Below, piece by piece: positions 6,384 to 12,530 of a stretch of DNA of 12,530 bases; the stretch's first letter is position 1, and each line of letters starts with the position of its first letter. A program made the translations under genes and the position numbers. This DNA is from Bacillota bacterium (GTDB lineage: Bacteria; Bacillota; Clostridia; Lachnospirales; Lachnospiraceae), in the NCBI GenBank assembly GCA_023421075.1, contig JAEZUM010000081.1, forward strand, positions 1 to 12,530. Reading direction: 5' to 3'. The notes below the pieces were generated by a model that was not told where the DNA came from, did no database searches, and worked only from the letters and a program-made list of their open reading frames with translations.

Positions 6384-6803
6384 ATGAATAAGTATCACGA
6401 TATTGAAGTGATTATTAATAATAAGAGATATACATTAAGCGGATACGAGAGTGAAGAATATTTACAGAAGATTGCTTCCTACATCAACAGCAAGCATGCT
6501 GAGTTTCGCAATAAGGATGCCTACAAATTTCTGGATGCCGACCTTAAGAACATACTGATGCAGATTAATATTGCGGATGATTATTATAAGACAAAATTTA
6601 AGATTAAAGATCTGGAGACAGAGAATGAGGCAAAGAGCAATGAAATCTTCAATCTCAAGCATGAGGTGATTTCCACTCAGACGAAATTGGAAGCAGCCCA
6701 AAGGGAAGTAGAGGAACTTAGGAAAGAGGTCTACGAGGCTCAGAAAAAGATCGTCCGATTGGAGACCGAGCTGTCTGATACCGGGAAAATGAATAGAATG
6801 TAA
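6384..6803 (+). CDS. zapA: Cell division protein ZapA (FtsZ-ring-associated)
   Basis: 139 residues. The N-terminal part (about 1-70) matches the ZapA fold: IEVIINNKRYTLSGYESEEYLQKIASYIN followed by a helical segment with ILMQINIADDYYK. Residues about 72-133 form a highly charged heptad-like coiled coil (LETENEAKSNEIFNLKHEV..., ELRKEVYEAQKKIVRLETEL). ZapA binds and bundles FtsZ protofilaments at the division site in the cytoplasm. The bacillar protein is about 85 residues, so this clostridial form has an extended coiled coil; this length is seen in related clostridia to my knowledge. GGGAGG (6371-6376), 7 bases upstream, fixes the start, and a good promoter precedes it. The U32 gene lies 136 bases downstream. 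Confidence 0.88.
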   Translation: MNKYHDIEVIINNKRYTLSGYESEEYLQKIASYINSKHAEFRNKDAYKFLDADLKNILMQINIADDYYKTKFKIKDLETENEAKSNEIFNLKHEVISTQTKLEAAQREVEELRKEVYEAQKKIVRLETELSDTGKMNRM

Positions 6804-6832
6804 TTTAACGGAGGCTGTCCAACGAAACATAT

Positions 6833-6856
6833 ATCAATCAGATTGATCGGATTGAT
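6833..6856. repeat. Short palindrome with a third half-site, zapA-U32 gene gap
   Basis: ATCAAT-CAG-ATTGAT (6833-6847) is a perfect 6-bp inverted repeat with a 3-base centre, followed after CGG by a third ATTGAT (6851-6856). It lies about 85 bases before the U32 start, in a 136-base gap that has no convincing promoter or terminator. It could be a small operator, or chance. Confidence 0.4.
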
Positions 6857-6939
6857 GTGGGTGATCTGGGCAGCTGATCTTATTTGTGTGTAAATTAAGT
6901 GATACCAAAGCTTAGAACGAGCCAGAAAGGAAGAATACA

Positions 6940-9411
6940 ATGAAGAGAACAATAGAGATACTTGCACCGGCAGGCTCCTATGAAGGCATGCGTGCTGCGA
7001 TGAACGCAGGTTGTGATGCAGTATATATCGGTGGTAATAGCTTCGGTGCCAGAGCGTATGCCAATAATCCAGAGGAAGAGACCTTGTTGAGGGCAATTGA
7101 TGAAGCGCATATCAGAGACAAGAAGCTCTATCTAACGGTAAATACCTTATTAAAAGAAAAGGAGCGTACGAAGGAGCTATATCGCTTTCTGGAGAAATTC
7201 TATCTTCAGGGACTGGACGCGGTTATCGTGCAGGATATGGGAGTACTTCATTTTATTCACGAGAATTTTCCGGATCTGCCAATCCATGCGAGTACGCAGA
7301 CAACACTTACCATGGCTCAAGGCGCTAATCTGCTTAAGCCTTATGGTGTCACGAGACTTGTCACAGCCAGGGAGCTTAGCTTTAAGGAAATCAAGACGAT
7401 CCGTGAAAACTCAGATTTGGAGATTGAGACTTTTGTTCACGGTGCCCTATGCTATTGCTATTCCGGACAGTGTCTTATGAGCAGTATGATCGGTGGAAGA
7501 AGCGGAAATCGTGGCAGGTGTGCACAGCCTTGTCGTATGCCGTATCAGTTCTATCAAGATAAGAAGAAGCTTTCCACCGAACAAGAGAAATATCTGCTTA
7601 GTCCCAAAGATATCAATACCTTAGCATACATCCCCGAGCTGGTAGAAGCGGGAGTCGATTCCTTTAAGATAGAGGGAAGAATGAAACGTCCGGAATATGC
7701 GGCAGCAGTAGCTTCCATGTATCGTAATTATCTGGATATGTATCTGGACGAAGGAAAGGAATATTACGATGAGTTCCTTCAGAGTAAGCGATTTCAGGAG
7801 GATATGCTTAAGCTTCAGGATGTATATAATCGAGGAGGCTTCTCCGAGGGTTATGGAAAATCTTATCATGGCAAGAACATGATGAGTCTTTATCGACCAA
7901 ACCACAGCGGTGTTTTTGTCGGTGAGGTCTCAGGTATTAAGGGGACAACGGTAACCATATCCCTTGTTCAAGAGGTGAATGCACAGGATATTCTGGAAAT
8001 CAGGCACAAAGAGGAAGAGGGGTATGAATTTACCGTAAAGGATGCCCATGGAAAAGGTGAGTTTCTGACGACCAATGTTGGAAGAAGACAGGAGCCGAAA
8101 TCGGGCATGGATCATAAAGAAAAGTATTATAATCCAGGGATTAAACTAGGAGATCAAGTCTATCGTACCAAGAATAATCAATTACTCGAAGAACTGGAAG
8201 CGAACTATCTGACCAAGGACAGACAACTTGGTATAGCGGGAAAGCTTGAAGCGAAGCAAGGGGAGCGACTGGCGCTTACACTGAAGTATGGGGATATTCA
8301 GGTGACAGCTTATCAGGAGATCGTATCGGAAGCCTTGAAGCAGCCGATGACCAGAGAGAAATTAATTGCACCAATTCAAAAAACGGGGGATACTTTTTTC
8401 GCTTTTGACAGTCTAATTGTTGATATGGGAGAGAATATATTTGTCCCTGTCGCCTGGTTGAATGAGATCCGCAGGGAAGCAATCCGTTTATTGATGGGAG
8501 CAATCAGTGAGAAGTACCGCAGAACAATCCTAAGACCGGAGAACGCCGAAGGTCAGAACAACAGGTTGGAGGGGACCTTATCCCCTGGGATCTTTGTTAC
8601 CTGTCAGAAAAGGGAACAGCTGGAACAGGTGCTGACACAGGATGAAATTCACGCTGTCTCCATCGAATTCGATCGCTTCGACGTAAGATCTGTAATAGAG
8701 TTTGCAGAGAGAGCTAAGAAGCTTACGAAGGAATTCTTTATTTCCTTACCTCATATCTGCCGATTATCCCAGTACGATCGGTTAAAAAAGGAATTGGAAG
8801 AAATAATAGATAATAGTGCGATCACCGGCTTTGTCATAAAGAATTTTGAAGAAATTGAGCTTCTCCAATCGTTAATAACCAGAGGTGGGAGTAAAAAACT
8901 GATTGCTAATTATAATCTATATACCTATAATACGGAAGCGAAAGCTTTTTTTGAAGAACTAGGAATAAGTCATTATACCGCACCGGTGGAGCTGAATTAT
9001 CAGGAGCTTAAGGGTCTGGGCATCTGGGATAGTGATCTTATCGTATATGGATATCAACCGGTTATGGTTTCCGCACAATGTCTGTTTGAGAGCACTTCGG
9101 GATGTAAGAAATGCAAAGAAGGCAATGAGGGTAATCTGGTAGACCGCTTGGGTAAAAGCTTCTATGTTCAGGCTAATTGTAATGGTTGTTATAATATCAT
9201 TTATAATGGGCAGCCATTATCGTTACTGAAATACACAAGGGAAATTAATGATTTGCGTCCCAGAAACATTCGTCTGGACTTTACCTTTGAGACAGCAGAA
9301 GAGGTGCAGAAGGTACTCAGTGCTTATATCACTGAATTTTATCAAAAGGGTAAGACTATGGTTGAAATAACTGATTATACCACGGGACACTTTAAACGAG
9401 GGGTAGAATAA
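6940..9411 (+). CDS. U32 family protein (RlhA/TrhP-like, RNA hydroxylation), DUF3656-containing long form
   Basis: 823 residues. The N-terminal TIM-barrel-like domain begins LAPAGSYEGMRAAMNAGCDAVYIG. The U32 signature ETFVHGALCYCYSGQCLMS (163-181) matches the family pattern exactly. C171, C178, C194 and C198 are candidate iron-sulphur ligands. A middle region (about 380-500) corresponds to the DUF3656 (collagenase-like) insert, and a C-terminal region carries further cysteines (C714, C722, C725, C747, C750). Although named 'peptidase U32' or 'collagenase', characterised relatives (E. coli RlhA on 23S rRNA, TrhP on tRNA) use prephenate-dependent chemistry to hydroxylate pyrimidines; which RNA this one modifies cannot be told. 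The start has AAAGGAAG upstream (about 6926-6933). It precedes the SEDS gene by 50 bases and is probably cotranscribed with it. It is longer than RlhA (about 650). Confidence 0.87.
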   Translation: MKRTIEILAPAGSYEGMRAAMNAGCDAVYIGGNSFGARAYANNPEEETLLRAIDEAHIRDKKLYLTVNTLLKEKERTKELYRFLEKFYLQGLDAVIVQDMGVLHFIHENFPDLPIHASTQTTLTMAQGANLLKPYGVTRLVTARELSFKEIKTIRENSDLEIETFVHGALCYCYSGQCLMSSMIGGRSGNRGRCAQPCRMPYQFYQDKKKLSTEQEKYLLSPKDINTLAYIPELVEAGVDSFKIEGRMKRPEYAAAVASMYRNYLDMYLDEGKEYYDEFLQSKRFQEDMLKLQDVYNRGGFSEGYGKSYHGKNMMSLYRPNHSGVFVGEVSGIKGTTVTISLVQEVNAQDILEIRHKEEEGYEFTVKDAHGKGEFLTTNVGRRQEPKSGMDHKEKYYNPGIKLGDQVYRTKNNQLLEELEANYLTKDRQLGIAGKLEAKQGERLALTLKYGDIQVTAYQEIVSEALKQPMTREKLIAPIQKTGDTFFAFDSLIVDMGENIFVPVAWLNEIRREAIRLLMGAISEKYRRTILRPENAEGQNNRLEGTLSPGIFVTCQKREQLEQVLTQDEIHAVSIEFDRFDVRSVIEFAERAKKLTKEFFISLPHICRLSQYDRLKKELEEIIDNSAITGFVIKNFEEIELLQSLITRGGSKKLIANYNLYTYNTEAKAFFEELGISHYTAPVELNYQELKGLGIWDSDLIVYGYQPVMVSAQCLFESTSGCKKCKEGNEGNLVDRLGKSFYVQANCNGCYNIIYNGQPLSLLKYTREINDLRPRNIRLDFTFETAEEVQKVLSAYITEFYQKGKTMVEITDYTTGHFKRGVE

Positions 9412-9451
9412 GAAAAACAAAGCCCACTTCATTCGCAGGCTACCGACAAGT

Positions 9452-9464
9452 GGAGGATATTATG
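9452..9464 (+). promoter_or_regulatory. Ribosome binding site choosing ATG 9462 for the SEDS gene
   Basis: GGAGG (9452-9456) is 5 bases before ATG 9462. An in-frame GTG at 9450 overlaps this Shine-Dalgarno sequence and has no site of its own, so the ATG start, giving 451 residues, is preferred. Confidence 0.85.
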
Positions 9465-10817
9465 AATCTTATCGTTGAATTAATTAAATATATGATGATC
9501 CTTCTCATCGGAGTATACACTTATTATAGCTTTAATGTATTCCGGTTCAAAAGTAAGAAGCATCAGAATAAAATCTATATCATACTGACCATGATTTTAT
9601 TTGTGTTCCATTTTACAGGATACTTTACGTTATATTTCCAGAAGCAGGATTTGAAGCTGGTATATCTTTATGGAGCAGAGGTATTGCTGTTTGTTCTGGT
9701 GTTAATATTATATCAGGTGATTTATCCGAAGATTTCAAGGCTTCTTCTCCGTAATATGCTGATGCTTTTAGCCATTGGATTTATCATACAGACAAGATTA
9801 TCCTTCGATCATGCCGTTCGACAGGTAATGATCATTGGCAGCTCCTTTCTGGTCAGTCTCATCATACCTTTTATTATTCATAAAGTGCAACGACTTAAGG
9901 AATTTGGATGGGGATACGGTGGAGCAGGAATTTTACTTCTGATCGTTGTTCTTATTATCGGAAGAACCAGCAACGGGGCTACGAATTGGGTACAGCTTGC
10001 CGGGATTAGTATTCAACCCTCAGAATTTGTAAAGCTCTTATTTGTATTTGGAATAGCAAGTCTATTAACGAAGAGGGTTGATTTTAAACAAGTTTGTCTC
10101 ATCTCAATTTTAGCCGGTGTTACGGTAATTATTCTGGTACTGCAGAGAGATCTTGGCGGGGCTTTAATCTTCTTCGTAACCTATATATTTATGCTTTATG
10201 CAGCAACAACAAGGCCACTCTACTTATTCTCAGGTCTAGCAGGAGGAAGCCTTGCGGCTATCGTAGCGTATCGTTTGTTCAGTCATGTCAGAGTCAGAGT
10301 ACTTGCCTGGCAGGATCCCTTCTCCTACATTGATAAGGAGGGGTATCAGATTACCCAATCTCTTTTTGCCATCGGTACCGGGGGCTGGTTTGGTATGGGC
10401 TTAAATCGCGGTTTGCCCACCGATATTCCGGTAGTAGACAGCGATTTTATCTTTTCGGCAATTTCTGAGGAAATGGGCGGTGTAATCGCTATCTGTATTA
10501 TATTGATCTATGCAAGTTGTTTTGTTATGTTTTTAAATATAGCCCTAGAGCAGGAGGAAGTGTTCTATCGTCTTCTTGCGATTGGCTTTGCGGTAATGTT
10601 TGCCTTCCAGGTAATCCTATCCATCGGAGGAGTAATCAAGTTCATTCCCTCAACCGGTGTAACCTTACCCTTGATCAGTATGGGAGGAAGCTCTGTTCTC
10701 TCAGTGATTCTTATGTTTATGATACTTCAGGGTGTGAAGCTTTCGGGCAAATCGAACCCAAAGGCGCCTGAGACATTAGGAGTAAACGAAAGGCGTCCTC
10801 GTGGAGGTAGAAAATGA
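9462..10817 (+). CDS. SEDS-family peptidoglycan glycosyltransferase (FtsW/RodA/SpoVE family, RodA-like)
   Basis: 451 residues, very hydrophobic, with about 13 predicted membrane segments rather than the usual 10; the extra three are N-terminal (about 4-24, 38-60, 66-87). SEDS motifs are all present: GATNWVQLAGISIQPSEFVK (QPSE at 185-188), QRDLGGA with D230, YQITQSLFAIGTGGWFGMG, the DSDFIFSAISEE loop (326-337), and IPSTGVTLPLISMGGSS near the C-terminus. SEDS proteins polymerise glycan strands from lipid II at the outer face of the membrane, in complex with a class B PBP. The downstream gene is exactly such a PBP, overlapping by ATGA, which strongly implies coupled translation and a stoichiometric complex. 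RodA versus FtsW/SpoVE cannot be settled by eye; the partner looks PbpA-like. Confidence 0.92.
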   Translation: MNLIVELIKYMMILLIGVYTYYSFNVFRFKSKKHQNKIYIILTMILFVFHFTGYFTLYFQKQDLKLVYLYGAEVLLFVLVLILYQVIYPKISRLLLRNMLMLLAIGFIIQTRLSFDHAVRQVMIIGSSFLVSLIIPFIIHKVQRLKEFGWGYGGAGILLLIVVLIIGRTSNGATNWVQLAGISIQPSEFVKLLFVFGIASLLTKRVDFKQVCLISILAGVTVIILVLQRDLGGALIFFVTYIFMLYAATTRPLYLFSGLAGGSLAAIVAYRLFSHVRVRVLAWQDPFSYIDKEGYQITQSLFAIGTGGWFGMGLNRGLPTDIPVVDSDFIFSAISEEMGGVIAICIILIYASCFVMFLNIALEQEEVFYRLLAIGFAVMFAFQVILSIGGVIKFIPSTGVTLPLISMGGSSVLSVILMFMILQGVKLSGKSNPKAPETLGVNERRPRGGRK

Positions 10818-12307
10818 TACGAAAATGGATGGAATTAATAAAGATCAGAACGCGGGATCTAGCTACAACATTGGAGCCAAGTCCCTCCGAGGAGAAGAGT
10901 AAACCGCTGGATCCCAGAAAGCCAATCTTTCATATTATATATATTTTCCTTGGTCTGTTCGTAATTATGGCGGTTTACTTCTCCTACTACATCATGGTTC
11001 GAAGCGATGAGGTAATCAATAATGCCTATAACAAACGGCAAGAGGTACTTTCCGAGCGCTTTGTGAGGGGGCAGATTCTTTCGGCCGATAAGAAAATCCT
11101 CGCCGAAACCCTTGTGGATCAGGAGGGAGCTGAGACCAGAGTATATCCTTACGGTGAAATTTTTGCTCATATCGTTGGTCGATACACGAAAGGTAAGACT
11201 GGAATTGAGGAGTCAGAGAATATCCGTCTGCTTACTTCCAATATCAATAGTATCGAGGTTATGTACTCTGATCTGATCGGGGAGAAAAGTCCCGGAGATA
11301 ATGTTGTAACGACGCTGGACTCTAAGCTTCAACAGATTGCCTTTGATGCGATAGGAGATAATCGCGGAGCTGCAGTTGTTATGGAAGCATCAACCGGTAA
11401 GATTCTTGCAATGGTATCAAAGCCCGCTTATGACCCAAACGAAGTAGATGAGGAATGGGAGGAGCTGTTAGCAGACAAGGATACGGAGGCACCTTTGCTT
11501 AACCGTGCGACACAGGGTTTATATCCACCCGGATCTACCTTTAAGATCTTGACGATGCTAGAATATATGCGTGAGAATCTCGCGTATATGGAGTATGAAT
11601 ATGACTGTGACGGAAGTATTGATTATAAGGGAATGACAATTCATTGTCATAAGAATAAGGTGCATGGGGAGATAGATCTACCACTATCTCTTGCAAAGTC
11701 CTGTAATACCTCCTTTGCCAATATCGGAAAAGATCTGGATATCAATAAATTTTATGATTTGTGTGAGGATTTTCTCTTTAACAAGTCTCTACCGGTGAAT
11801 ATGGCTAGCAGTGTGAGCAGCTTTCGACTCAAGAAAGGGGTATCCGGAACAAAAGAAGCAATGCAGACGGCAATCGGTCAGGGCCATACCTTAATCTCAC
11901 CTCTGCATAATGCCATGATTACGGCAGCAGTAGCGAATGACGGTGTCATGATGAAGCCTTATGTCGTGGATCATATCGAGAATGCGGAAGGAGCAACCAT
12001 CAAGAAATATTCTTCACAGACCATTGGAAGGATGATGAGTGGAGCAGAAGCGGATTATCTCACAGACGCTATGAGGTTGGTTGTAACAGAAGGAACAGCA
12101 ACAAAGCTTAAGGATCTGAAGGCAGAGGTAGTGGGAAAGACCGGTTCAGCAGATAATTCCGCAGGTAAGGCCCACTCCTGGTTCGTTGGCTTTGCTCCCT
12201 ATAAAGACACTGAGATTGTAGTTAGCATTATAGTTGAGAACGTGGGAACCGGCAGCGAATATGCAGTCCCCATCGCAAGAGAGATATTCAAAGAATATCT
12301 GAAGTAG
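10814..12307 (+). CDS. Class B penicillin-binding protein (peptidoglycan D,D-transpeptidase, PbpA-like)
   Basis: 497 residues: a 37-residue cytoplasmic tail rich in charged residues, one membrane anchor (about 38-62), a short pedestal region (about 63-170), and a transpeptidase domain. Catalytic motifs are S241-T-F-K244 (acylated serine), S296-C-N298 and K442-T-G444 with ordinary spacing. It cross-links peptide stems outside the membrane and is a beta-lactam target. The pedestal is short, as in PbpA-type proteins, unlike large PBP2/PBP3 forms. The ATG overlaps the stop of the SEDS gene (ATGA at 10814-10817), and GGAGG at 10803-10807 is 6 bases upstream. Together they form a glycosyltransferase/transpeptidase pair for elongation or division. 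No clear terminator follows. Confidence 0.94.
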   Translation: MIRKWMELIKIRTRDLATTLEPSPSEEKSKPLDPRKPIFHIIYIFLGLFVIMAVYFSYYIMVRSDEVINNAYNKRQEVLSERFVRGQILSADKKILAETLVDQEGAETRVYPYGEIFAHIVGRYTKGKTGIEESENIRLLTSNINSIEVMYSDLIGEKSPGDNVVTTLDSKLQQIAFDAIGDNRGAAVVMEASTGKILAMVSKPAYDPNEVDEEWEELLADKDTEAPLLNRATQGLYPPGSTFKILTMLEYMRENLAYMEYEYDCDGSIDYKGMTIHCHKNKVHGEIDLPLSLAKSCNTSFANIGKDLDINKFYDLCEDFLFNKSLPVNMASSVSSFRLKKGVSGTKEAMQTAIGQGHTLISPLHNAMITAAVANDGVMMKPYVVDHIENAEGATIKKYSSQTIGRMMSGAEADYLTDAMRLVVTEGTATKLKDLKAEVVGKTGSADNSAGKAHSWFVGFAPYKDTEIVVSIIVENVGTGSEYAVPIAREIFKEYLK

Positions 12308-12344
12308 AATAATATACCTTTTGTGGCATTTCAATAATTTTATG

Positions 12345-12373
12345 TTGAAAAGTTGTGCACATTGTTGTATACT
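12345..12373 (+). promoter_or_regulatory. Sigma-A promoter for the Nudix gene
   Basis: TTGAAA (12345-12350) and TATACT (12368-12373) are separated by 17 bases. The predicted start is near 12380, about 38 bases before the ATG at 12418. The -35 is also the right arm of an inverted repeat, TTTCAA (12330-12335) / TTGAAA, which may be chance given the AT-richness. Confidence 0.72.
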
Positions 12374-12417
12374 TCTTACTAGATAAGATGGTACACCAAA
12401 GAGCAGGAGGAATTGCG

Positions 12418-12530
12418 ATGGTAGAAGCAACGAGCTGTGGTGGTGTAGTTATATTCAGAGGAAAGATTTTATTACTGTATAAAAATTATAAGAATAAATA
12501 TGAAGGGTGGGTGCTACCGAAAGGAACCGT
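12418..12530 (+). CDS. Nudix hydrolase, N-terminal part (runs off window)
   Basis: Starting at ATG 12418, with AGGAGG at 12405-12410 seven bases upstream, 37 complete codons are visible before the window ends. The sequence has the first Nudix strand (SCGGVVIFRGKILLLYKN) and then WVLPKGTV, the stretch that leads into the Nudix box (G-x5-E-x7-REUxEExGU). The box itself, with its metal-binding glutamates, lies outside the window. Such proteins hydrolyse nucleoside diphosphates linked to another group; W-x-LPKG is common in MutT/Ap4A-type members, but the substrate cannot be assigned here. It has its own promoter, so it is probably a separate unit from the PBP gene. Confidence 0.85.
   Translation, partial: MVEATSCGGVVIFRGKILLLYKNYKNKYEGWVLPKGT

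Noticed and set aside
6844..6894. Small hydrophobic peptide ORF (TTG or ATG start, ending TAA at 6892-6894)
   Set aside because: No ribosome binding site at usable distance and only 12-16 codons.
9450..9461. GTG start for the SEDS gene at 9450
   Set aside because: The GTG overlaps the GGAGG that serves ATG 9462 and has no site of its own.

Overview
The window looks like ordinary chromosome from an anaerobic Firmicute, most likely a Lachnospiraceae-type clostridium. The evidence is the moderate AT-richness, strong GGAGG-type ribosome binding sites, clostridial protein variants (ZapA with a long coiled coil, an 823-residue U32 protein, a short class B PBP paired with a SEDS protein), and ruvA-ruvB without ruvC. 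The family assignment is inference. No transposase, phage gene, CRISPR array, tRNA or rRNA was seen.

Layout. The 3' end of rpmF (ribosomal protein L32) lies at 1-158 and is followed by a clear intrinsic terminator at 172-204. Convergent to it, on the minus strand, is a DEDD-type RNase H-fold nuclease (245-1381). After a 263-base divergent spacer, everything else is on the plus strand. First comes a large fusion protein (1645-4113): an integral-membrane PF06541-type domain (named a putative ABC-transporter permease, CmpB) joined to a complete cardiolipin synthase. A small zinc-ribbon/helix-turn-helix protein (4186-4434) follows. Next is an array of about seven 19-23 bp tandem units built on the palindrome ATTCACANTGTGAAT (about 4434-4591), directly upstream of ruvA-ruvB (Holliday junction branch migration). 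A good sigma-A promoter (6321-6349) precedes zapA (FtsZ-ring protein). Then come a U32-family protein (probable RNA hydroxylation factor), a SEDS glycosyltransferase and a class B penicillin-binding protein, the last two overlapping by ATGA. The window ends in the first 37 codons of a Nudix hydrolase with its own strong promoter (12345-12373).

How the genes fit together. Most are housekeeping: envelope growth and division (cardiolipin synthase, ZapA, SEDS/PBP pair), DNA repair (RuvAB, perhaps the nuclease) and translation (L32, U32 protein). The SEDS/PBP pair is the polymerase/transpeptidase couple of peptidoglycan synthesis.

The parts most worth a second look are: (1) the helically phased palindrome array in front of ruvA, with a candidate promoter inside it; (2) the membrane-domain/cardiolipin-synthase fusion, which has a near-ideal in-frame Shine-Dalgarno and ATG at the domain junction, so it may yield both a fusion and a stand-alone enzyme; and (3) the Asp-to-Glu change in the second HKD motif of that enzyme. 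I see no clearly new multi-gene system.
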